Part shown: positions 33,700 to 46,441 of the stretch, one piece after another
How positions within the stretch are numbered: the stretch's first letter is position 1
Layout of the letters: every line of letters begins with the position of its first letter
Source: Chrysomallon squamiferum
Lineage: Eukaryota; Mollusca; Gastropoda; Neomphalida; Peltospiridae
Assembly (NCBI GenBank): GCA_012295275.1
Contig: CM022677.1
Coordinates: 8,235,630-8,299,629, forward strand
Length of the DNA: 64,000 bases
Direction: 5' to 3'
Program-made: the position numbers and the translations under genes
The notes under the pieces: generated by a model
Databases searched by the model: none
What the model was told of the DNA's origin: nothing
The model's input: only the letters and a program-made list of their open reading frames with translations

Positions 33700-35400
33700 T
33701 GAAGGTTTGTGCCGTCAACCTTTAATTAATTCTCACCTAATTTTCTGCCGATAACTTGAATACCACAACAGTATTTATCCTTTGGTTAATAGCAGTGGAG
33801 TAAAACGTGAACTTTTATTTTAATAAAAAATTACACATTATTCATGGGGCAGTGATGCTATATTTTAGTATTTATATTCTGCAGTAATCATGAAAGGGAG
33901 ATATATTGAAGACAATGCACACAGTAAAAGGTTACGGAGAAAAACGAAATTTTATTATAAAGCTGATATTTTAATAGGTTGAATGAGTTTTTGTTATAAA
34001 AACCAATATTTTATTCGTTCACTATTTTTTATTTTTAGCTACATTACATATTTATTAAAAATGTTGGGCTTCTCCTATAATATAAAATGCTAGTACCACA
34101 ATTAAATATGGCTATATTATGCGGAGTAGACAATAAAACGTAATAAATATATGTAGCGTAAACTAGATAAATAGTGCAGACGGTATTAAAATTGCATCTT
34201 ATAACAAATTATCGGTGCTTATAGCGGTATATTTCACTGAAAACATCATGTATTTTTGGTCAGTCTCAATTTAGTTTTATGAACAGTGCTCGTATCACAA
34301 AATAAACGGTATATCTCAAGCTTAGAAAACGCTGATAATTTTTTTTTAAAAAGAATAGAAGAAAAGTCATGTTTAGTAATTTATTCTGAAATTATCATAA
34401 GCGTAGTTTATACATCGAATTTTAAAATCAAAGAAAATAACTTAATATTTTATTAATTACATTAATAACTCACAAGATAATTTGTGAATTAATATTAATA
34501 TAGAAACTGCTCCATATTTTTAATTATGCTTTCCGGTTCCATACAAAAGATCTTCATAACTGTGAGCTATCAGAAAAGGAAAATTATTAAAGAAATCTAA
34601 ATATTTACATAGTGTAGAAATTCCTTTTTGAGTGCATGTAATACAGTATAGCAACACTGTCATACGTTGTTTTGTTATTTTATTATGCGGGCAATATCTT
34701 AGTGGAATAAACTTAATAAAATAAACTTTTTTCTCTGTTACTAATAAATCAAAGAAAATTACCGATATGCTATTTCAAATTATTGGCAGAAACTTTGGCG
34801 AGATCGTGATGAAATAAGCTGATGTATTCGTAACAATTTTTTTGTTTTTAGAGCTCACTCGATAATAAATGTATCCTTTATAAACACGTGGTGTCAGTAT
34901 CAGAAGCTTTTTACAGGAAAACGTGATAATTACTTACACGTTGATATTTAAATTTAATTCTACTTGGGGAGCTATGAGTACAATAGAAAACAGAAAATGT
35001 TTTGTTGCTTTTTTTAATAATTTTTTACCGAAACTGCCGCATGTTATCTAAAATAATATTATTGATGCTGAAAGATGAAGTTAGTTTCATTTTTACAACA
35101 TCTTCGTCTCAGAATATTTTTTATTTTTTTATATATACATGGTAGAGTTTTTTATAGTAAAACTAATGACGTAATCGAGACCTGTTTTCCACTCACATGT
35201 CACTTTACGTCTGCTATAAAAACGTTTTAAATAATAAAAGCAGACAGTATAATAACAACTATTTGTTTATTAATGATATTATGCGTAGCTAAAAACAGAA
35301 GAAACACGACAGAACGCTCAATAATTGAAATAGGCTGTCTTAAATTCTACTATTTATATCATTTTCATTTTCATAAATAAGATTATTATTTTTCTTTAGC
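33700..35400 (+). repeat. Dispersed repeat family, copy 1
   Basis: This copy includes TGACGTAATCGAGACCTGTT at about 35167, followed by a CTTTACGTCTGCTA and TTTGTTTATTAATGATATTAT context. The same block occurs near 37255 and 48868 in the same orientation. Weaker similarity extends upstream (for example CAGTCTCAATTTA at 34261 and 48485). Noncoding, family unknown. Boundaries are approximate. Confidence 0.55.
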
Positions 35401-35861
35401 ACTGCATCATTTAATGATTTAATTTGTATTTATTTATTTATTGTCAGTAATTTGTTTTTTCAATCCACACAGCACAAAACAGAACTGTTTTTCTATTATT
35501 AGCGAAATATATCAAAATATATTATTATTATATATCTAATTTACACTACTTTTACAACGAAAAGAAATCAATACTTTTTGTTCTTTTTTGATTAAGATTT
35601 TCCTTAAAAGAGTAAATGAGAGAGAAACAGGTTTGTTGAAGAGTATTAAAATAATAATAAAATTATTATAAACAACAGTAAAAATGCAAATGTATTAAAT
35701 TTTTGCTGTAAAATGCTAAGTTTATAAAATATGAATAATAAATATGAAAATTAACGCATTTTTTATTATCAGCAATGGAATATATTTATATATCCATTTA
35801 AAAAATCCAGTTTCTTTCACAATAAACAGCAACATCTTACGAGGTACAATGAACATTAAAA
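35401..35861. other. Intergenic, AT-rich
   Basis: No coding block or clear repeat seen. Confidence 0.6.
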
Positions 35862-35965
<104 letters not shown>

Positions 35966-36244
35966 TAGAGAGAGATGGTACAGATAAAAATAAACTTAGA
36001 GACAGACTGACAGAATATAGAAATATTTATAAATAGATGAATAATAGACTCATAGAAAGGAACAAAGATAAATAGAAAGCCAACGAGGACCGTAAACAGA
36101 GAGCGAGAGAGAGTTTAGGAAGGTGCATGAACGGAAATAGAATTATGGATTGATAGAAAATGCGACAAGTGGGTATATTAGATATAATAATAATATATTT
36201 TAATACAGATGACACGCTCAGAAAATAAGTAGACAAATAACCTT

Positions 36245-36560
36245 AGGAACAACGCCGGTACGACGGCAACGACTGCGACATTAATAGAAATTACAGTAAT
36301 ATATTTTAGAAGGCTCAGAAAGTATGAGGAATAATTAATAAAAAGCGCTAAAGAATAATGAGAAATACTCCAAGAAAGCTAGGAACAACGCCGTTACGAC
36401 GGCAACGATGGTGATATTAATAGAAATAGTAATAATACATTTTTCTAAAGGATTTGATCGCTAAGGAAGTATGAATAATAGTTAATAAAAAGCAAAAGAA
36501 TAATGATAAGTACACCTAAAACATTAAGAACCCCTTCACGACTGCAATGATGGCAACATC
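36245..36560. repeat. 136-145-bp tandem repeat with CpG-rich core
   Basis: Two full copies and one partial of a unit beginning AGGAACAACGCCGKTACGAC, GGCAACGA, then ATATTAATAGAAATAG and AATAATTAATAAAAAGC. Starts are at 36245 and 36381, with a diverged partial copy at about 36526. The ACGCCG-ACGACGGCAACG core is strikingly CpG-rich for this window. Confidence 0.8.
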
Positions 36561-36649
36561 AAAAAAGATAATAATAATATATGCTGATGAGGAATAGACT
36601 TTATAAGATAAACTGAGATTAGTAAAATTTGTATTAGTAGTACGTCTGC

Positions 36650-37430
36650 TTACCTTCTCACAAAATTTTATGCCGATTATTTAACAAAGCAAAACGGTTT
36701 ATCGTTCAGTTGCTAGCAGCGGAGCTACCTGTGTTTGTTTATTCGTGATAATGATGCCTGACAGCACCAGCAAAGTGTATGTGGCAGTTACGTAATATTT
36801 TATTACTTTTATTATAGAATTCAGAGGTAGAGGAGGGATATTATTTTTCTTTAAAAATTCAGAAATATAAATAAATGTGCTTTTTTAAAATGTAAAAATA
36901 CACAGAAAAATGTTTCAAGGTGTCAGAAAATGGGGATATTTTATAATAAAAGATATGAACGTGATATTTTGATAGGATGAATGCCGCGATTTACATACGG
37001 AATTTAACTAGAGAGAACCTGAATAGTGAGAAATGTAGAGTTTACACCAGAATCTTGCTACATCGCAATTCATTGTCAGCATGCTTCTGTAGTTATAAAG
37101 ATTTGTTCGGTAGCATTCGTCATTTTCCGGCTACGAACGCAGTCGAATGTAAAATTATTATTATGATACAGCTGAATGACAAAATTAGTATATATAGTTT
37201 TTGCCTCGGAAAATGTTTATAAATGGTAGTCATTTATTGATTTATTTATTTATTGAAACTACTGTCGTAATCGATACCTGTCTTCAACTCGCACCAGACC
37301 GTTTTACTCTTGAACGATGAACGATAAAAGAAAGAATAACGTTGTATAACAATAAATGTTCGCTTATTAATAATATTATTTATCTCCAAAACAGACATCG
37401 CAGGAATAAATCCTACTTTCAGGAACTAGA
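36650..37430 (+). repeat. Dispersed repeat family, copy 2
   Basis: GTCGTAATCGATACCTGTCT at about 37263 and the following segment with CGCTTATTAATAATATTAT match copies 1 and 3. Upstream, TTTTATGCCGATTATTTAAC and GTTGCTAGCAGCGGAGCTAC resemble copy 1 near 33740-33800. Confidence 0.5.
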
Positions 37431-37610
37431 TGTTAGATTCTAATCATGTTTATGTAAATAATTTTCAGTTTTACAAACAATGGAAGTTTACTAAACATTT
37501 GTTTCTTTTTGTTTACAGTAAAGCTGGAGAAGTAATATAATAATCCTACATCCCAGTTTGGAAATGTGTTACAGTTTTGTTTTGTTATCTTATAAATGGA
37601 TTTAAAATCA

Positions 37611-37628
37611 CCACGGTGTGTGTGTGTT

Positions 37629-37668
<40 letters not shown>
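37611..37668. repeat. (TG)n microsatellite
   Basis: A TG tract of about 58 bp with two TTTG interruptions near its 5' end. Confidence 0.97.
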
Positions 37669-37799
37669 GAAAAATGAAAATTACTAGTGTAATAATATCT
37701 CCCATGCACATGCGCAGTCTATTAAGATTTATGTCAGCGAATTTAAATTCGGGTATAAATAAAACATCCAACGGTTTTACGTCAGTTGACATTTGAATG

Positions 37800-38062
37800 C
37801 CAATACTAGTAGGTCACATTTTTTTTTTTTTTAGTTTTTTAAGTTTATTATTAGACTAAAGTGATTTATTTTTTTAAATTTATTATAATCAGTAATAGCA
37901 GTTAACTGTATATTTAGTTAATAAATTTAGTTATTAAAATATTATTATCATTATAAATAATTATTCTTCTATAAGAAGAGCAATTACGAAATGAATTCGA
38001 ATAAAATCTTAACTTTCTTATTATTTTTATTTTATATTTATTTATTTATTCATTTATTATTA

Positions 38063-38099
<37 letters not shown>

Positions 38100-39425
38100 G
38101 ATTATTATTATTATTATTATTGTTATTTTAATTTCAAACAAAAATAACTGTGGGAGTTTTAATTTCCGGAAGTTTATATAAAATCTAACTAAAAAGTACG
38201 CTAAATAACGGAGACTCGCGAAATTTGCCGAGTACTGCCGGACAATACAAACACATTTACTGGGCGAGACCATTTTGGTAAAGGTTTTCTTTACTGATGA
38301 AGAAGAAATCAAATAATTCTGAAGACATTATTTTAAAACGCAATTAGGAAATTCCATCATGAAAAAAAAAAAAAAAAAAAATAAAAAAAATGAAAAACTA
38401 TCATAATAATATTATTTAAAAAATAAATATATGATAAAATGAAACAAAATAAACTGACAAATAAACACAATAAAATAAAGTAAGGAAAAAGAGGAAAAAA
38501 GACAAATTACAAAATAAGCTTATTATTAAAATAGATGTTTGCATTTCTCTATGTATCTGACTATATTACCTCTTAATCTAATATCTTTATCTACCTATCC
38601 ACAAATATCAATTTAATGTAAACTCTAGTAATTTATCAGCCGTGTTCATACCTACCACTCTAAATACCAACGTACCAATATTCCCTTACAAACACACAAT
38701 CGGCTATCAGTTGCAACTCTGTCTATATATCTAATCTAAATAATCTCTCCCTGTCAGTCTGTCTGTCTGTAGGTATTCTAAAGTGCTCCATTTTTTGGTC
38801 TGCCCCACTGTTTTAACTTATTTCTACTGATGTTTGTATCTTCATCGTTATGTTTATTTCACGAATGTTACAAAAATAACAACATCAGAAGGATCTTTGA
38901 TTATGTTTCTGCAAGTGTGTATCGGTTATAAATAATAATAAAATAATTATATTTATAATAGAATGAATTTTCAAATATATATATATATATATATATATAA
39001 ATATCAAATGAATGATTTTGCCAACTTTACATGTAAATAAATGTTAGCAGAGTTTGGAAGACACAGTTGACATATTATGAAAAGAGCCTATAAAACGTTT
39101 TCTTCAAAATGGCAATATTAAAAAATCCAAAACTTTGGAACAATTTGACTGACAATTTCAAATATTTTGTTTCTGAAATCAGGATAAAAAGTTAGTCAAT
39201 CTTGTATTTCCTAAACTGAAAATCACTTTTGAGTACCTAACAACTCCTCCAACGACAAAAAGCAACAAGAACAATAATATAGATAAAGAAAAAAATAACA
39301 CTGATAATAACAATACTTGAAATATAAATAAAAGTTTTAACAGCTATGACACAATAAAACCCCAAAAACTTAAAAATATATAAATAAAATAATAAATTTC
39401 ATGATATGAAATCACATCACCTTAA

Positions 39426-39459
<34 letters not shown>

Positions 39460-39800
39460 ATAATAGATTTTAATTTATTTTGAATGCATTTTTAAAATCA
39501 CCATCCACAAACAATTTAAACCCTGTACACCTGTCATTTTAGACGCGAAACTCACATTATGTAATAAATTCATGCAAAGTTCCAAGCTATTCGCCCTGGT
39601 TGTAAAATCCTTGTGCAAAGATTAACGTTAGTAAAACAAACAGATAAAACGTATAAGTAAAAAAATATACTGCCATAAAAAATAAAATAAAAATAGATAT
39701 AGTTCTAACAACAGAAATAAAATTAATAGATATTTTTGGATTATATATAATTTTGTTTTCTCCTACAATGTTACTGCAGTTATCAATACGAAATGTGAAA
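37800..39800. other. Intergenic with microsatellites
   Basis: (TTA)n at 38055-38122, a poly-A at about 38361-38381, (TA)n at about 38976-38998 and (TG)n at about 39428-39457. No gene supported. Confidence 0.65.
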
Positions 39801-39801
39801 A

Positions 39802-40464
39802 GTAAGAGCGTCCAAGAAACGGAAAGCACAGGATGATGAGTGCCCTGAAAAGCCTCCAAAAGGGCGAAAGATTTCCGAACGTGACCCTGGAGAAACATCA
39901 CGTAGAGGACCAGGGACATCAACATCTAGGAAACGGAAAGCACAGGATGATGGGTGCCCGAAGAAGCCTCCAAATGGGCGAAAGATTTCCGAACGTGACC
40001 CTGTAAAAGCAGCATGTGGAGAAAGACCAAGGATGTCAACATCACCATCACCCAGCACTGCTGAATCAACACAACCGCCTGAATCAGATAAGTCACCTAC
40101 TTGTTCTTTGTGTTCAGAAGAACTTTTAGATAAGTGTCATGCAGACTCGTGTTTACATGAATTTTGTTTCAGCTGTTTGGAGAGGTGGTCTAGAAGCAGA
40201 AGAAATTGACCAGTTTGCTCTGCCAGATTCACCGCCATCGTGTACAACTTAAGAGATGGAAACTGCGAGATGTACACATTGCCACCTCTCAGAGTCAGAA
40301 GAGTCAGACGACATTCTTCAGCTGGACTCATCAGGCGTATATTGGCGTATATTGGTCGTATATTTACATATTTTAGTCGTATATTTAGTTCTCTGTTGTG
40401 GAAAATCTTATTTGTTCTAATCGAATTTTGTCTTCTGATAGGTCGTTTACTAGGATATGCGTGA
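39802..40464 (+). pseudogene. TOPORS-like RING-finger protein, pseudogene
   Basis: One plus frame is open from a TGA at about 39799 to TGA 40462-40464, apart from one TGA at 40207-40209. It encodes two 38-residue basic repeats, a Ser/Pro linker, then a RING domain: CSLCSEELLDKCHADSCLHE, FCFSCLERWSRSRRN, stop, PVCSARF. The C-x2-C, C-x-H-x2-C-x2-C and W spacing, plus the following AIVYNLRDGNCEMYTLPPLR, resemble the TOPORS family of E3 ligases. The stop falls exactly on the seventh zinc ligand (expected CPVC). The C-terminal LIRRILAYIGRIFTYF... to GRLLGYA is hydrophobic, like a membrane segment. No ATG lies in frame before the repeats. Confidence 0.75.
39811..40038 (+). repeat. 114-bp tandem duplication within RING pseudogene
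   Basis: Two units start at 39811 and 39925. Both contain AAACGGAAAGCACAGGATGA and CGAAAGATTTCCGAACGTGA. The 114-bp period equals 38 codons, so the duplication kept the frame and repeats a basic KRKAQDD...KPPxGRKISERDP peptide. Confidence 0.92.
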
Positions 40465-40984
40465 TATTAGAAACCTTACAACGTTACTCTAGGTGTATTG
40501 CTTTAACTTCAGCTGGCATCCTTCTGTCATTGTTTTATTTTATGATGATGATAGTAACAGTAATAGATACAGACATTTATTTGTAAAATATTTATTTGAA
40601 GTTGGTAATATCTGCAGTGATAATAACATTCTGTCCCTTTTGCCCCAGCATATCAATGCTATATGAGATTGTGTTGATGATGTTGACGTGAAGCTGGTTA
40701 TGTTCCTTGCAGCTCTATAACCCTTGAGAGGTGGGCTCAGGTTTGTATTGTTTTTTAATTAATAAGTACTAACATGCAACCAAAATACTAACAATTAACA
40801 TAAATACTAACCATTAACCAGGTAGTAAACTTTATATAGAGACACGCACATATATCCATACAGACACATAGAATATATCCATACAGACACATACGAATAT
40901 CCATACAGACAGAACATACACAGAACTACACTAACATATATACAAACATATATACACTCACACACAGAAACATATTAACATTTA
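40465..40984. other. Intergenic; CA-rich repeats begin
   Basis: No further gene. Short ACATA/ACAC repeats start at about 40850, and the first scattered TACTAAC motifs appear at about 40765. Confidence 0.6.
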
Positions 40985-42062
40985 ACAAATACTAACCTTA
41001 ACCAATTAGTTACAATTACTAATAATTACCACATACTTATCTGAATACGTGTATAAACACAAACACACACACACATCAACACACACACACATTCACATAC
41101 ACACATATTATTTTACAATTAAAACAAATTCTAACCATTAACCAAATACTAATATTTAACAAATACTAACCATTAATAAAATAGTAACCATTAACCAAAT
41201 ACTAATGTTTAACAAATACTAACCATTAATAAAATAGTAACCATTAACCAAATACTAATGTTTAACAAATACTAACCATTAAGAAAATATTAACAATTAA
41301 CCAAATACTAACATTTAACAAATACTAACCATTAACAAAATACTAACCATTAACCAAATACTAACATTTAACAAATACTAACTATTAACAAAATACTAAC
41401 CATTAACCAAATACTAACCATTAACCAAATACTAACCATTAACCAAATACTAACCATTAACCAAATACTAACCATTAACAAATACTAACATTTAACAAAT
41501 ACTAACCATTAACCAAATACTAACATTTAACAAATACTAACCCTTAATAAAATAGTAACCATTAACCAAATACTAATGTTTAACCAATACTAACCATCAA
41601 GAAAATATTAACAATTAACCAAATACTAACATTTAACAAATACTAACCATTAACAAAATACTAACCATTAACCAAATACTAACCATTAACCAAATACTAA
41701 CATTTAACATTTAACAAATACTAACCATTAACAAAATAACATTTTAAAAATACTAACCATTAACCAAATACTAACATTTAACAAATACTATTAACAAAAT
41801 ACTAACCATTAACCAAATACTAACCATTAACCAAATAGTAAACATTAACCAAATACTAACCATTATGCAAATACTAACATTTAACAAATACTAACCATTA
41901 ACCAAATACTAACATTTAACAAATACTAACCATTAACAAAATACTAAACATTAACCAAATACTAACCATTAACTAAATACTAACATTTAACAAATACTAA
42001 CTATTAACAAAATACTAACCATTAACCAAATACTAACATTTAACAAATACTAACCATTACTA
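40985..42062. repeat. TACTAAC minisatellite with two unit types
   Basis: Over 50 units alternate between an 18-bp type, TAACCATTAACCAAATAC, and a 17-bp type, TAACATTTAACAAATAC, with variants AACAAAATAC and AATAAAATAG. Higher-order blocks repeat (for example 41165-41290 against 41520-41640). It ends abruptly at about 42062. A CA-rich interruption lies at 41060-41110. Confidence 0.95.
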
Positions 42063-42212
42063 ACATCCCCTACGTGTACTGAACCTCACCGTGGTGTAGG
42101 GGTGGCAACATTTCCAAAGGGAATGGCTAATTAGTACATTAATATAATAACATTTAATTGGTTAGAGAGACAGACAGATTGATAGACTGTGATAAATAGA
42201 TTTACCTACATA
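42063..42212. other. Unique spacer before right inverted arm
   Basis: About 150 bp starting CCCCTACGTGTACTGAACC, with no match to the neighbouring repeat or arm. Confidence 0.5.
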
Positions 42213-43875
42213 GGGTATTGCTACTTTTTCTAATTTTTAATACAGTGCTATTGCTTTCAAAGCCCTCTCTATATCCAGACAGACAGACAGACCAACAGAG
42301 TAGAGACAGAAGTGTATGCACTTAAGAATAAGTTATGACATATAAATATTTCTCTCTGGCTTTCTTACTCTCTGTGTCACTCGCCAGATTACTTCGTATC
42401 AACAGATGACGACTATGCTTTGAATGTAGACAAACAGAGACTAGATTTCCAGATTAATGTTCTCTTCATAAACAATGCCAGAAATCACTAATCTCTAACA
42501 ATTGATTGGTACTTCCAGTCATGCCTCCCTCCTAACTCCGCATGTTCCTCTTCACACAGTTTTTATATTAAGCCAAATTCCATTGATATATCACTCAATC
42601 CATGGACCTACAATGAGGACCTTATTTGTTAACAATGTGATAATTGAAAACCTTTCAGTCCATCATTCCCTCTTTTTAATCCTTTTATTATTTTCCCAGT
42701 TCTTCTTTGCACCAAAACTTTCATCCATCTGACACTCCATCCATCCTTACTTATGGATACCTGCATACTTCTATCTATCTATTTGGAAGCCCAATCTACA
42801 TTGCTGAATGTACACAGTGTTTTTGAAGTAAAATCACACCTGTAATGTTTACTATAATGCTACACTGCACACATAAACCAACAACAACAACAATAGTAAT
42901 ATAAAGAAAAGAACATTTTAATCTTTATTCGATTTCTTTACTTCTCAATATCCATAAGACTTCAAACATTAACATCATCGCTCCAGTCTATCTATATATT
43001 TGTTTTATTTCATCATCAGTTTCTCTGGCTATTTGTCTATCTATCTGTCTCTTTATTGGTCAACCTGTGGTGTAGCTTAATCTCGCACCTGCTCACCTCT
43101 TTCTAACATAGAAACAGACTTTAATGAACAAATCAAATGATTTTCTTACTCATATACATGTGCCCAATACCTGTATATCCATTTATTTATCGCTATCCTC
43201 TGTCTGTCTGTCTGTCTGTATCTATATTTATTTATATAATTATCTCTCATTCTCTGAAAAATCACACACACAGGACACACTTTTCTGTTTCATAGTAAGG
43301 TCAATACCTGTTCTCTCGCTATAACAAACAAACACATATAACCACACCTACATATGAGTCTCTCTCAGTCTAGCTATCTAACTGTAATCTAACACCCATT
43401 ATAAACACACTCTTGTTCATACATTCAGTTATATACCAATCATCTAACATAAATACAAATACTCATGATTATGAATTTATGTACCTATGTTGTTTGTAAA
43501 GTTTGTGTGTGTGTGCGTGTCCAGCCATCCATCTATATCTACCCTCTCTAACACACATAGGTATACACATACATCTATTCACTCATGTATTTATTTATTT
43601 ATATTTAATCTATTATCTCTCTATCAATCATCTGACTCTCTAAAAAATCCACAAAAAGCACACTTTCTTTGACACACATTTATGTACCCATTCTCTCTAA
43701 CACATATATTTATCCACACACATACACATCAATTTATCTATTTTAGCTGTATATGTACCTAATTATTGTCTACCTAACCTATCAAGCTATCTCTGAAGCG
43801 ACGTCTAACTATCTCTACATCAATCTATCTCACCTTCTCAGTTATACATAGCCACAGTCTATCTTGAACTCACAC

Positions 43876-43876
<1 letters not shown>

Positions 43877-43912
<36 letters not shown>
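43877..43912. repeat. (CA)n microsatellite
   Basis: CA tract of about 36 bp inside the right arm. The left arm has the shorter TG tract at about 2175-2200 at the corresponding place. Confidence 0.9.
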
Positions 43913-43914
<2 letters not shown>

Positions 43915-45586
43915 ACGTATACACCCTTTCTATTTACATCCTTTTTAAGTATTTAAATACACTCTTTCTATCTAGTTATCTATCTATAAATATATTTATT
44001 TATCTATCTATTTATGCCATATACATAAGCAACAGAGTCAGTCGTTCTTACAGATGTGCAGGTATATACTCATGTCTCCTTGCAGCTATCTATCTTTCTA
44101 GTAATCAATCTACCTTTCTTCTGTCTATCAATTTATCTGTCTGTTATCATCTACAATCTATCCACTCTTTTTTAAACACACACACACACGTAGTTACTTA
44201 TCCTTTTATATACATATACATACTAATCATCTTCTAAACATACAAATACATTATCATTCCTATACACGTGTGTGTGTATGTATTATATATATATATATGT
44301 ATGTATGTGTGTATACCTATATGGATAGACCCATCTCTCCAACCAGCGTCAGTGAAAATTATTTATTTCATTTTAATTTATTTTATTTGAATTATTTTAT
44401 TTGAATTATTTTATTTTATTTTTATTTATTTACTTATTTATTTATTTTATTTTTGGCTGACGATGTCGTAATAAAAAGTGAAAAAAAAGATAGTACGAAA
44501 TGGGTACGAGAAGGCATATTACGTAAACGTCAGAAAAAAAAAGATTAAAAAAGAAATGTTACCTCGTGTTCAGCAATTGCTACAGAGTATTAGCCATCTA
44601 TGTATAAGAGGCATTGATTATATGACATACTCTTCCAAATTACTTTTAATGATCCATAAAGAATGATTGCATTATTAAGGTCTACATGTTTAAAAGTGTG
44701 TAAATATTGATCGGCGTTCGATGCTGCCATCTTGGATTTCGATGGGAAGTTTCCGTGAGGTCACGGGAGTTTTTAAACTTCCAAATACAATTATTTTACG
44801 TCTACTTTCTGAACTTTTTATCATTTACACTGATAAAGATGGTTGTTCAAAACCGTGATCTCTTGCGCCTTTCCTAACTACGTTTTCAACTAAAATAAAT
44901 GAAATAAATAAATAAAATAAAGAAAGAAAAATAAATGAAAAACATTAAATGAAATAGCAATTTTACAATAATTCTTCAAATAATAATATCACGTTAAATA
45001 AACCAAAAATACAGGAAACTGGTTAGTTAAAAGACAAAGAAAACGCAGGGAATGTTAATAAGCTGGTCATGACTGCTACAAAACATTATACAGAATTGGT
45101 TATTTTCATCTAAAAGCAACAAATCTAATTTACCGTCACCTCGTATATGCGAGGAGTAATCTATTTCAGAAGTTGGTGGTATAAGAGAAACAACTCTATT
45201 TAACACGCACGTTGGTAAATATACAAAAAAGACTGAGTGTTGAGTAAAATTTAAAAAAAAAATAAAATAAAATAATAATATAGATCATTCACTGAATTTA
45301 GTAAATTCACTAAAATTATTTTATATAAAACTAGTAGTTGGTTTAATTCTGGCCTCCGATGTATATTATGACTTGCAGCCGCTATACTGGATTTTTGAGG
45401 TTTCAAAAGTGAGTGTTATGTTTTTAGTCCTATAGACATAAGGTTAGTGATAAATTATAACAGGTAAACATATAATCGCTTTTTAAGTTCAGCAGAAGAA
45501 ACTTGATTAATATGTGATAATTAGGCAAGAAATATGCTTTTTATTTTACTCCACCACTTGGGGCAATACAATCAAAAGGATGAGGT

Positions 45587-45846
45587 TTGCCGAGGCATTG
45601 ACAGAAGAAGAAAGTGTCAAGAGGTATCAAGAAGAGTTGGCAGAGAAGAAGAAGAAGGAGGAAGAAAAGGCAAAGAAAGCAAATGTTTTAGAGGCAAAAT
45701 TACAAAAAATATATAAAAAATAGAAGATACCAAAGAAAAACGGCAGTTCAATTTGAATGCTACAGCAGAACCGGTGGATGCAGCCAAAGAAAACATTGAT
45801 GGTGATGAGCCTTTGGTATTGTCTTGAAATCCCAGCTGGTGCAGAG
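45587..45846 (+). pseudogene. Coiled-coil coding fragment inserted in right arm
   Basis: The plus frame reads MRFAEALTEEESVKRYQEEL, AEKKKKEEEKAKKANVLEAK, then LQKIYKK and TAG at 45721. One base out of frame the coding sense continues as KIEDTKEKRQFNLNATAEPV, then DAAKENIDGDEPLVLS and TGA at about 45827. This is a Glu/Lys-rich helix followed by an acidic tail. The left arm runs straight from GGATGAGGT to TTTAAAGA at the matching site, so this piece is an insertion here or a deletion there. It resembles the tail of many transposase-derived or nuclear proteins, but I cannot name it. The ATG overlaps the arm sequence. Confidence 0.55.
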
Positions 45847-46339
45847 TTTAAAGATATTGTGTGATATTTGTCGAGTTTAGTTTATTGAAGTTTTGAATTT
45901 GACTTGTATTATGATTAGGACTAATTATTATTAGTAAACAATGATTATATTGCAACAATCAGTACAACAAATTTGAGGACCAAACTTCTCATGAATGACT
46001 ATTTTATTTATCATTTTAAGTAGTATTATTACAATTAGTGTTGTTGTTTTTATCCTTAATGTCGTTATGTCAGTATTACAGTCGTCATTATAAAGAAAGA
46101 AAAAATGATCAACAAATAAACAGATAGAGAGATAGACACACACACACACATACACAGTCACACACATATAGAAAAGAAATAGTTCATATCAGTGAGGCGG
46201 TGTTTATGTATATAGTTAAATAATAGACAGATAGATACATTGATGGACATAGAGACAGATAGACATTTTACATTTCATAGGCAAATGAACGTATAAGAAA
46301 ATGTTTGGGCTGTTCTATCTGTGTGTGTGTGTCTGTATG

Positions 46340-46352
46340 TCTGTCTATGGAT

Positions 46353-46438
<86 letters not shown>
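46340..46438. repeat. (ATCT)n then (AT)n microsatellite
   Basis: About 14 ATCT units followed by about 18 AT units, immediately outside the right arm. Confidence 0.97.

Positions 46439-46441
<3 letters not shown>

Larger units (their letters stand above)
42213..46306. repeat. Right arm of large inverted duplication
   Basis: Reverse-complement partner of 112-3705. It is longer by two segments absent on the left: about 42680-43190 and about 45587-45846. Where the left arm has 4.4 copies of a 38-bp repeat, this arm has one, near 43790-43832. Shared landmarks in order include the GCAATACC...TTTTTCTAAT block, the CATGCCTCCCTCCTAACTCC block at about 42520, GCAATTGCTACAGAGTATTA at 44574 and GACATTTTACATTTCATAGG at 46262. 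Confidence 0.88.

Noticed and set aside
36977-37222. 81-codon plus frame
   Set aside because: It lies inside the dispersed noncoding repeat (copy 2). The other copies do not keep the frame open.
40985-42062. CRISPR or centromeric satellite
   Set aside because: No spacers, and the units are too short and the array too small to claim centromere function.
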